Shown here in pieces: positions 45,850 to 56,142 of a stretch of DNA of 64,000 bases. The translations under genes were made by a program, and so were the position numbers. This DNA comes from Oscarella lobularis (lineage: Eukaryota; Porifera; Homoscleromorpha; Homosclerophorida; Oscarellidae). The notes below the pieces were generated by a model. The model searched no databases, was not told the origin of the DNA, and saw only the letters and a program-made list of their open reading frames with translations. The stretch spans positions 868,001 to 932,000 of the forward strand of contig NC_089186.1 in NCBI RefSeq assembly GCF_947507565.1, given 5' to 3'. Each line of letters begins with the position of its first letter. The first letter of the stretch is position 1.

Positions 45850-47560
45850 TGAGCCAAAGCGCGCTAAATAACCTGCATTGATTCCTTCAATTCAGAAGCG
45901 ACTTTTCCCCCGTGTTTCCGTTCGCGTATAGAATTTCTTCTTGTAAAGAACAACGTTCAAGCCAGCCAGCCAGCGCCACTCAGGACAAAATAGTAACAAC
46001 AATAAAAAAGACAATGTACTTACGGAGATTGTGCGTCTACATCGAATTCACATCCACGTTTAGATTCTCATTTCCATAAAACACCAAATCTTTCACTTTT
46101 TAGATATCGATCTTCTGATTACATTTTAAAATTATTTTCATGTCGACTGCGAGAGGAACAGCACGTGCTAATATTTTCTGCACACCGTTTGTACAATAAA
46201 TACCGTAGATCGATATTGATTTCACAGAGATTAGGAACTTACATTTGAAGTGACTTCTTGTGAATGTCCGAGGCACTTCTCATATTTTCCAGACAATGCA
46301 GCGATTTTTTTGTAGCGACGCTCCTAGGTTGCTCGTTCATCGATTTGGCCTCATTTGAGGTTAGGGTTAGTAAACGTAACTGACAAGGGCACGTCAGTCG
46401 ACGTCACTGCAATGACTTCCGGTGTTGAATGCAGTTGAACAAGGGAACGAAATTTCGCCTTTTTCAAAGTCAATCGCTCTTTTCTTCGGATGATTGCCGG
46501 AGGAGCGGACAGTCAAACAGTGAACACGTTCAAACGGTGATTCCCCCTAGAGAAAAAGCAGCAATAATTGTTTCTTTTTTTAAAAATTAGAGATGACATT
46601 TTAATACCGTGCTATCCCTTTCAAATGAATAATGACTTTGCTCTCGTACTTCACGCTGAACGGTGGGCGAGATTGACTCCTCAATGACGACACTGGTGAT
46701 TCAGACTGCAGTTGTAGAGTCATCTCCTCTTCTTTCTCCTCCGCACAATTGATACAGATAAGCCATTTGACTCCCTTGATCTCCAATGACTTCGCTATTC
46801 TCTGTTACATGATCTGGGCTTGGACTCTTTGTTGCCCTCTCAGGGATTTTCTCATAGGAAGCTTGAACCTCTATGGAACTCATTTCCAGAGCGAAAAAGG
46901 AGAGGAGCGAGGTTGTTCACGTGACCAATAAAGAGAAACAAAATAGCGATGACGTAGATGAGGATAATGGCCACAGCGGGTTCCTCGCTACACAGGAGAG
47001 TATAAAAAAAGAATACAGAGAAGTTTTTTAGTGTATCTGCTTACTCTTTTAGCTATTGTGAGCAAAGGGATTATCGACAAATTTTCACTGAAAGACACCT
47101 GGCGCTTGAAAGATTGCGCCGAAAATGGATGAGCAAAAGACCAGCAATAGAAATTACTTCCACTAGAGGAACCTAAATGAAGAGGAAGTAAAGATCACGT
47201 ACTTAGGTCATGATGGCATGGATGGTTTGGACTCACTTTCTACGGCAACCTTCAAAAGCCCTTCATGTGAGAATCTTAAGCGTTCTCCATAAGGCAGCAA
47301 TAGATTCAGCCACGTTTAGTTGGCTGAAACCCGATTTTGCTAATGGCACTTCTTCCTGACATCGTGATTTCGAGTTATTGGCTGTGCTTCCCCCTAGGAG
47401 GCCTCACCTTGTTGATGCGTGCTTCCGTTGGCAGTTGGCCCTTTCGTCAGATTTCCGCTCAACATCGATCGTTTCTCTGATGTCGGAACCGAAAGAAGAC
47501 AATATGTCTATGAAAAAGCTTCTGCGCGCGCTAAATAGCCCTTTATAAAATCCCAGGGGA
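45850..47560 (-). pseudogene. relic of an unrecognised membrane-protein gene (copy 1) plus family flank
   Basis: The minus strand contains exon-like pieces. One (about 47168-47100) encodes VPLVEVISIAGLLLIHF. One after an acceptor at about 46985 encodes AVAIILIYVIAILFLFIGHV, a transmembrane helix. Others encode an acidic, Ser-rich tail (about 46883-46610) ending KVIIHLKGIARY. The same set recurs at 52.49-53.26 and 53.72-54.69 kb, with indels that change frames between copies, so most or all are dead. The first ~180 bp (45850-46030) repeat the 3' flank of ANK-ROC copy C, including gagccaaagcgcgctaaata, also at 41700. I do not recognise the gene. Confidence 0.5.
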
Positions 47561-47749
47561 GCCCTGTAAAAATCCAGTAGAGTAAAATCGCAGCGTTTAT
47601 CATTTACTCAAGTGACGATATATTTAAATTGAAATCTATATTAAATATGTGTGTAACGAAACAAGGAAGATCTGCAGCGTTCAAACCTAACAGTTGGACA
47701 AAGCAGAAAGTAACACCGTGACAAAATAAAAAAGTAGTTATCAATTCAG

Positions 47750-50700
47750 CTACTTACGACCATAAAGCTCTTCATATTTCGCAACGATAGCTCTTCGGCT
47801 GACGCCAACCTGCTTAGACCGCGCTAAAAGCTTGCCTACCGTCGGCGAAGGGTCTTGCTTTTTCCATGACTCAAGCACCTTGAACATACGAGAGACCTTA
47901 CTGGGAGTAGAGTCACGAATCTCATCGAGATCATCAGAAGAAATTCCAAGAAGAACACCGATGTCTTCCCATTTGGACGCTTTGACGGCAGCGCATGCTC
48001 TCATTAAATTATCTGTTACGATTTCATCGTCAGAAGGAAATGAGCCTAAACAAGACCATACACGTACGTGTACAATGAATAATTCTATACAAGCCGTACT
48101 GTACCAGTATCGATTCTAGCTTCAACGGGACTTGCAGAAAAGACCACAGGCTACGCATAAAAAGTAAACCATGCAGTGAGGTCTGCTTTCTATGTATCAT
48201 AAATTACCTCTGACGAATCCTTTTCAACTTCAGTGATCACCAAGTCTCGGACACGACAATTATTACGCTTCTCTGGTCGACTTGAAAACAGGATGTGATT
48301 AAGAGCTTCGTCGTTGAGCTTCTGATCCACTTCACTGTACGAGTACATAGCCGGATCTTCGTCAAGTCGTCGGAGATGAGAACTGTCCAAATAGAACCAG
48401 TTTAGAATAACTCCCGGGCTCCTTTCATCGCAAGCCGTGGCGATCATCGCCTTTAGCTCGAATAGAAACCGCTTTGCCACTTCATGATCAGTGCTTTTGC
48501 TTGACCAGCGAAGTATAATGTCAATGCAACAGTGCTCTTTTTTTATTCCATATTCAATGAGACTTTCGATTTTTTTGTCTCCGACGATCCTAACCAATTT
48601 GACCCCGTCTTTCCACGCCACGTAACTTGTATTCGGAAGACGAGAGCACCGCGATTGGAAGACGGCAAATGCCGACGGCGAGATGATGTCAACGGAACGG
48701 TTGCATTCGTAACGTTGTCCACGATACACGTCCATCGTCGACTGTTCACCCCAAGCATCATTAGGAACTTCATCACTAAGAAGAGCATTAATCTGATACA
48801 CTCCGTCCATTCCTTTCACTTGAATGCACAAATCGAGTTCGATAAGAACTTTAATTGCTTCGTCTACTGTCACGACAAACGGAGACGGCGTGCCCTTTTT
48901 TGTAAGATAATTTTCAAATAGTCGCAGAGCTGATCCCATGTCTTTTTTGGACGCCTTGCCGGAGTTTTCACAAGGCAGGCCAAATACAAAATTATGCGAA
49001 GCGAGAAGAGGACCAATCACGTTGCGACAAAGCCAGAGAGGTCGAATACAAATTCGACGACCCAGATTAATAATCTATGCAAAATATTAGGCAACACAAG
49101 AAGAAAATCAATGAAATACCTACTATTCCGGACGAGTCAAGATATTCAACTGCCACTTTCTTCTCTTCCTCAGACAATTTTATGCCGACGTCATTAGCAA
49201 CCCAATTCTCAAATTCATCAGCCGTCAGGAAATAGGCCAATGGCTTCTTCTTTCTCTTGTCGTCAGGAAGAGAAAGATACTCCTCAATCGCGTGGCAAAG
49301 TTTGGGAACATCATCTGCTTCCTAAAAATAAATCTCTACGTCTATTTTACTTAGGGTGATCATTACCCTGAGCATTTCTTCACGAATTTGTTTCAGTATT
49401 TTTCGGCAGCTATCCATGCAACGTGATTGGCTTTTACTGCAATCCATTTTGATAACGTGAGAAATTTCAAACGTATCTTCAAAATCTTTCCGAAGATTTT
49501 CGACGACTTCATCGAGCCTGATACTGACGTTGATTCTCATTTCGTCATGGAAACCAATAAGATTAAAAATCACGACGAGGCGGATAAGTGACGTCAAGTG
49601 AGGTAGAAGCCTTCTCAACGCTGCCTTAGAAAACGCACACCAGAATCGCCCCTTTTCTAGAAGACGAAGAACCGATTCTGAAGTCATTTCCTTTCTTTCT
49701 CGAATTGGAATGACGAGACAGAACAAAGTATTGGACTGTTGAAAAAAGAGACCGTGCGCACTGTGGAATGTCGGTTGGGCACCAAAGTCCCACGTTGATC
49801 CCTTGCCAACTTTTGGAATTGTGCAATAGTGAATTTCAACGCCAGGAGTACGATCGTCTTCTTTGGGTGGAGGTTGGTTGAGTTGCAGAAGGGAATTCAC
49901 TAACGTCGTTTTTCCCGCCATTTCGCTGCCAATTACGCAGACTTTGATCGAATCCGGACGAACCATTTCTCGTTGTTGAAGAACGGAAAATCGAGCTGTG
50001 TCCTATTACGCTAATTAAATACGGTAACTGAATGAAAATAATGACGCACGTAATGCTGTCGAAGAAGAGCTCTCATTTCACCATTATGTGCCACCTGATA
50101 AGGCGTGTTTCCGTACTAAATTCAAATTTATAAATTGCTTTAATTTAAAATGAGATCACGTTACCCTGTCTTGGCATGTGACGTCAACACCCTTCTCCAC
50201 TAATAAATCAATAACTGACTTGTCTATTGAATGGCTCTTCGCAGCCATATGCAAGGCATTTTGTTGGTTCTATGAAGCGATAACAAGTGAGGAATAAGAA
50301 TTACAGTATGACCGACCTTATCTCTGGCAGAAACATCAGCTCCTAACTCAATTAGTTGCTGAATGATGAAGAAAGAGGGATGTTTATCACATGCGTACAA
50401 CAAGGGTGACATTCCCTTCTGAAAATAGAATTGCCAACAAAAATGAGAAATATTGTAAGAATGCTACCTCATTATCAAAGTTTATATCAATGCCTTTCTC
50501 AAGGACAAGATATCGAAGAACATCTTTTGCATCGTCTTCACACTTTAAGGGGCGTGTTGCATAAAACAAAGCCGTCCTCCCAAGCTGAACAAAAAGGCAA
50601 TTTGTTCATTGCTACTTGTAGCAAGTAAACGACATCTCACGTAGCTATCTTTTGCTCCAAAGTCAGCGCTGTTTCGCCCCAAGTAGCGAACCTTCAATGA

Positions 50701-51819
50701 TCGATCGATGGAACTATGACACGCCAACATAAAAGGCGTCGCGCCCTCCTGAAGATGTAATAAGAAAAATAAAAATATCAGAAGTGAAATTGTTTTAACC
50801 TTGTTGACGCTATTAATGCTAGCGTTGTGTTCCACGAGCCATTTAACTCCATAAATGCTTCCAACCGAGCAGGCACGATGCAGAGGGGTGTTCTTAAACT
50901 ATAACAACTATTGTACAATTAACCAACCGAAGCACATCACACACCACCATCGTTTCAATAGTTTTGACACGCAGTTCCTTTACATTGACAAGATAATGAA
51001 AAATCTCGTTCGCCTTTTCAGATGACGAAAATTTATTTTCAGCAGCCCAAACCTAAGAATTGAAAGATATTGTAGCCAGAGCGATCATATCAACTCTGTC
51101 ACAATATCAGATTGTGATAAAATGCAGCCATGCTCTTCGAGATAGCGCATTTTCTTCATTGTGTCAATGGAACTTGCACAGGCATACGAAAATGGCGTAC
51201 GTCGACCCTAAAGAACAGTGACAAGTGCAACTATCTGAAATAATTTGCAGCTTATACAGCGACGCTTTTCACATTGACATTGGCACCGTGACTGACGAGC
51301 CATTCAACGCCAAAAATATTTCCCCACTCACAAGCACAGTGAAGTGGGCGGAGTCCAATCTGCATCGACGCATTAATTTAATTTACCAATCCAAAACGCA
51401 TTCATACCCCTGATGAGTTGTTTTCAATGTCCTGATTTCTTTGCTCGAGCGCACAACTGAGCCAAGCATCGGCTTCCTCCGACGTTTCAAACTCTCTTCC
51501 CGCCACATAGTGAAGCAATGAAAGGTCGGCGTAGAACTATACGACGAAAAGGAGAATATGAACGGAGTGCAGCAATCAAAAACACAACTATTCAATACCT
51601 GCTCCGATCTAAAACCCTTTTGAGTAGAAAGAAAACTCCACAAATCATCCTCATTTCTCTTCTCGATTATCTCGGTCAATTGCTCGATCACGGACGATAT
51701 CTTTTTCAAAGGCGATGCTCGCTGTTCGATATCACGCGTCCTTACTAGTGTTCGATATCACGCGTCCTTACTAGTCGCGTCATGAAGACTTCCTTCAGCG
51801 AAGAGAAGAACGAAGCCAT
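47750..51819 (-). CDS. ANK-ROC-COR-Death protein, copy D (best-preserved member)
   Basis: Exon 1 is 51819-51772 (16 residues), then a 50-nt intron, exon 2 from 51721, and ten ankyrin-type exons down to about 50045. The ROC exon (from about 50007) has P-loop GSEMAGKTTL, RTPGVEIH and WDFGAQPTFHSAHGLFF. A COR-N exon (49322-49123), a COR exon (about 49074-48208), a 46-nt linker exon (about 48155-48110) and a Death-domain exon to a stop at 47750 complete it. Every exon is open and every junction in phase, giving roughly 1,090 residues. The domain order equals DAPK1 without its kinase. Likely a cytosolic ROCO GTPase scaffold that signals through Death-domain partners; the ligand read by the ankyrin repeats is unknown. 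One ankyrin donor has shifted slightly (GCT/gtataag) but keeps phase. Confidence 0.9.
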
Positions 51820-52019
51820 TTGCAACAAAGGAGAACAGACGCATGCGCACTCGACTTAAAATCATTCCAAAGGTGACGTCAGGAGACATGTAAGATATAT
51901 TTATCAATCAGATAACGGAAATCAACTACTAGGGTTTTCTAACGAAATAAAAACAGCGCAAACTAATAACGCTCAAGTTAGGAGACAAACGATTACCACT
52001 GCCAAAAATAATGTAAATA

Positions 52020-52490
52020 GGCTACAGTATTGCCGATGGGGTACGTCGGAGACAATTCTGACTAACCTAGTCAAAGGCAGAAATATCAGCCCCTGATTCA
52101 ATTAGTTGCTAAGTAAAAGGTAACAAAGACAGGCTTGCAATATGAGCGTCTTTCGTACTAAAAAAAATTGCCAAGCAAAAATGCGAAATGTGGTGCAAAT
52201 GCGACGTCCATGCCTCTCTCAATGACAAGATATCAAAGAACATTATTCACGTTGCCATTTGAGGGCTGAGTGGAAAAAAAACAAAACCGTCTTCGCCAAT
52301 AACAATGACATCTAACGTCGTCTAATGCAACGCAACTCCTTTCTCACCCAAGTAGCAAACTTTCTTCGATCGATTGACAACACGTGAACACGCTAACATC
52401 AAAGGCGTTCCTTGAAGCTGAAGATAAAACTCAAATAAATACATAACAAGTGAAATCTTCAACCCACTCTGACACTATTGGTTAACGAGG
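52020..52490 (-). pseudogene. ANK-ROC family relic: degraded ankyrin exons
   Basis: Minus-strand pieces matching the LIELGADVSAR, KDVLRYL, LGEKGV and TPFMLAC regions of copy D appear in the same order. They contain many indels, an extra run of adenines near 52275, and lost splice sites. No ROC or Death part follows. It lies directly upstream of copy D's start. Confidence 0.7.
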
Positions 52491-53260
52491 TCACGTGACG
52501 TCACTCGACGTCAATGCAATGACTTTCGGAGGAAAAGGCAATCAAATAAGAGCAAAATGTCGCCTTTTTCGAAGCAAACCGCTTTGCCGGGGGAAACGGA
52601 CAGTCAACCAGTGAGTACATTCCAGTAGAAATTTCACCCAGAGAAAAATCCCAATAACTGTTATTTGATTAGAGATGACTTTTTAATACCGTGCTTCCTT
52701 TCAACTTCATTATGACGTTGTACTTCACGCAGAACGGAGGCGAGATTGACTCCCCTATGACGTCACTGGTAACTCAGACTGGGTTTAAGAGTGATCTCCT
52801 CCTTCTCCTCCTCGCACAATTGAAACACAGTAGCCATTTGACTCCTTGATCTTCAATTACTCTACTATTTTCTGTTGCATGATCTGGGCTTGGACTCTTT
52901 GTTTCCCTATCAGGGATTCTCTCATAGGAAGCTCCAGAGCTGTGGAAGCTCGACCCTCCATAGGACTCATTTTCAGAGCGAAAAGGGAGAGGAGCGAGGT
53001 CGTTCTCGTGACCAACAACGAGAAATAAAATAGCGATGACGTAATGAGGATAACGGCCACAGTCGGCTCCTTATTGGGACCTTGGCACACAGGAGAGTAG
53101 CAGACAGAATAGAAAAGTTTTTTTAGAGTATCTGCTTACTCTTTTAGCTATTGTGCGTAAGAGGGTTATGAACATATTTTCATTGAAAGACACGCGGTGC
53201 TTGAAAGATTGCGCCGAAAATTGATGTGCAGGAAGAAATGAAAATGAAGAGATCAGCGAT
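52490..53260 (-). pseudogene. relic of the unrecognised membrane-prot gene (copy 2)
   Basis: It is colinear with 46340-47150. The shared phrases are tcacgtcactcgacgtca, agagatgact...taataccgtgct, and the transmembrane exon, here preceded by gtcccaataaggagccg. A one-base loss (ctcattacg versus ctcatctacg) shifts the helix frame relative to copy 1. Confidence 0.55.
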
Positions 53261-53269
53261 AGAAAGAAC

Positions 53270-53700
53270 GAAAAATCGGGAGTCCTATTAAAACAAATGC
53301 ATACGAGAACTCAATCAAAAGAATGACGTACAAAATGCTGTCGAAGGAGAGCTCTCCTTTCACCATCTTCAGCCACCTCGTAAGGTGTCTCTCCGTTCTA
53401 AAATTCTGATTTATAAATTCTTTTAATTTTAAGAGAACACGTCACCTTGTCTTGCAACGTGACGTCACAACCCTTCTCAAATCAATAGATCAATAATTAA
53501 CTTGTCTATTCTTGAAGAGCTGCGTGCAGCCATATGCAAGGCATTTTGTTTGTCCTACAAAGTTTTGAGTAAAAAAACGAGTGAGGAATGAGCATTATAA
53601 GGGTGTCTTTCCCTCCTGAAAATAGAATTGCCTGACGAAAATGCAAAATATCGTAAGAATGTTACCTTAAGGACATCTCACGTGATCTTTCCCTTTCCCT
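53270..53700 (-). pseudogene. ANK-ROC family relic: last ankyrin exons
   Basis: The exon encoding ETPYEVAEDGERRALLRQH (about 53400-53330) and the preceding ankyrin exon (about 53550-53450, broken by indels) are recognisable on the minus strand. The ROC exon that should follow is missing. Instead, a copy of the membrane-protein relic lies on either side. Confidence 0.7.
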
Positions 53701-53719
53701 TTCGCGTTTAGGGCGTTTA

Positions 53720-54690
53720 GGGTTAGCCTGCCCAAGGTCACGTCACTCGACGTCACTGCAATGACTTCCGGTGAAATATTCTTAGAAGTCAATCGCTCTT
53801 GTCTTTGGAGGAAAGGACAGTCAAACCGTTAACACATTCAAGCGAAAGTTTCAACTAAAGAAAAATCAGCAATAAATGTTATTTAATAAGAGATGACTTT
53901 TAATACCGTGCTATATCCTTTCAAATCAATTATGACTTTGTTTTTACTGCTCTCGTACTTTACGCTGAACGGAGGGCGTCCCCGATGACGTCACTGGTGT
54001 CTCAGACTGCCGTTTCAGAGTCCACTCCTCCTTCTCCTCCTCGCACAATCGAAGCAGATCAGCTATTTGACTCCCTTGATCCGCTATTTTCTGTTACATG
54101 ATCAGGGCTTGGACTCTTTGTTGCCTTATCAGGGATTTTCTCATAAGAATCCCGACCCTCTATGGGACGCATTTCCAGAGCAAAAAAGGAGAGGAGCGAG
54201 GTCGTTCACGTGACCAAAGAAGAGAAAAAATAGCGATGACGTAGTTGAGGACAACGGTCACATTGGGTTCCTTATTGGGACCTCGCTACAAAGGAGAGTA
54301 TCAGAAAGAATACAGGAAAGTTTTTTAGTGCATCTGCTACTCTTATAGCAATTGTGAGTAAGGAGATTTCATTGAAAGACAATTAATTGGTGATTGTGCT
54401 GAAAATGGATGAGCAAGAAGAAATGAAGAGACCAGCAAATATACCGCCATACCCAGCAATTGAAATGGCTCCCACTAGAGAAACCTAAATGAAGAGGAAG
54501 TAAAGTACTCAGATCATGATGGTCTATTGACTCACTTTCTAAGGAAAGAGCCCTCATGTAAGAATCTTACGCGTTCCTCATAAGGCGGTCATAGACTCGG
54601 CTTCGCTGAAACCTGATTTTGCTAATGGTATTCCTGACATCGTGATTTTGAGTTATTGGTCGTGTTTCCACTCAGGAAGCCTCGGCCATT
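53720..54690 (-). pseudogene. relic of the unrecognised membrane-protein gene (copy 3)
   Basis: This is the third copy of the block. The upstream helix exon (about 54480-54385) is longer here and reads VSLVGAISIAGYGGIFAG in the best frame. The second helix exon (near 54270) starts GPNKEPN. An acceptor-like ttcatttag is kept. Frames disagree with copies 1 and 2 at several indels. Confidence 0.5.
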
Positions 54691-55210
54691 TCGCGCTTTC
54701 TCCACGATTTTTTTTCAAATTTGATAGCCAATTTTTCTTGTCGCTCAAATTCGGTGCGAAAACGTAAAACGAGTTACTGGTGCAATTAATTGGATAAGCA
54801 TTATCTGTATCTATAAAAAACCTAAGAAACAGATAAACTTATTTTCTCAAACAAATGCTTGTCGATTTGACTCTATGGAATAGACCTGCGGAATAAAATG
54901 ACACTCAGATGAGACGGACATCTGATCCAAAGTGAGCACGTGTTGTTGAGCGTAATGACCATGTGACAATACCGTCCCATAAACCTAAAATTAATTAAAT
55001 ATTTCAAAAGGAAATTATCGAGCCACGCCCACTCGTTGTTTTCTTACCAAAACGTCGTTGAATAGGAAGAAGTGTCGTGGCATTAGACAGCGGCGGCAGA
55101 CTTTGAGTAGGGTTTCCTCGCGGATGAAAATTCGGCCCGGAACTACGAGCGTCTACGTGGAGCACACGCGCTTCGATTTTTCCACGAATGGGGGCCCCCG
55201 CGCGGATCAT
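54690..55210 (-). pseudogene. phafin-like (PLEKHF) PH-domain fragment
   Basis: The minus strand carries PH exon 1 with FIREETLLKVCRRC and RHFFLFNDVL, then, over a phase-0 intron, PH exon 2 with VYGTVLSHGHYAQQH and LDQMSVSSECHF. The PH core is open here, unlike the copy at 41 kb. However, upstream of the PGRIF motif a TAG appears in frame (one-base difference from the 41-kb copy), similarity stops at 55210, and no FYVE exon follows. It is a duplicated fragment closing the other edge of the minus-strand cluster. Confidence 0.7.
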
Positions 55211-56142
55211 GTTGTCCTGCCGATCCGATGTGATTTGCGACTCTCCACATCAAACATGGAACGGCAACTAATAACGGATGCATGCTTAGCGCTGTTCGAA
55301 AATCATGGTAGCGTTAGGAAACGAAAACGCGACATCACGCTTTCTCAAACGAGTCGCTCGTCATCACTGCGATCAGACAAAGCGTCCTAACGTCAGCAGT
55401 TGTCGATCTACAAGAGATTCCCTTGCCCTATACGGGTCTGAGTTGAAGTCCCGGTCCGTTTCAGGGTCTGCAGTGGCGTATTCATCGCCGAACCAGTATC
55501 CTGAACGAAAGGAAACGTCTTAGACGACGTGTACACCGACTCGACGACCCATGCATAGAACCACGCGTGCAGTCCTAGCGCTAAAACGTCACCAACGGGA
55601 CGGAACGATAGCCAATGGAACGAACAACGCAAGATTCAGCAAGAAGGCGCCTAAAAACTGTCCATGTCTCTCCCTTTCTATAGTTTTTGGTCATGAAATT
55701 CGTCTAGAAAGAAGAAGCCCGTGCCATTTGAACGCGAAGAATGTCTACTGTACTATCGAATCACGATGTGCACGTGGGGATCACAGTCAAATACGATTAG
55801 CTCGGAAAATGCAATTAATCATTGGCCAATCAGACATCTGCCTTGTTTACGCACAACGGTCACAGTGAGACGGTAGCGGCCCCACCGATTTCCTCCTACT
55901 GGAGTAAGAAAGTCAATTCTGAACACTCAGAAGTGAAGTTCAATACCGGCCACATGGCTGAGGCGAACCGATCGGCGTGGGAACCCCAAACTTACCAAGG
56001 CAGGTTTACGTACTGACCGTTTTCCTCTCTTATTCGCGCTGCGTCCGCGTATTCTATCGACTGCTAAGACATTCCCGAACACGCATACTACCGCGGCGTA
56101 GCACGCGGTGCGGGTCTTCAGCCATGTGCTCTCATTTTCCAG
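55211..56142. other. no gene confirmed; upstream of the RNF213-like gene
   Basis: Several short overlapping frames exist but none has domain, splice or codon support. Missing first exon(s) and the promoter of the RNF213-like gene may lie here; the first coding exon I trust starts after ttttccag at 56142. Confidence 0.35.

Noticed and set aside
46340-54690. The triplicated ~1-kb blocks as LTRs of a retroelement
   Set aside because: No TG..CA ends, primer-binding site, or reverse transcriptase or integrase frame lies between them; exon-like pieces with splice motifs fit a duplicated gene better.
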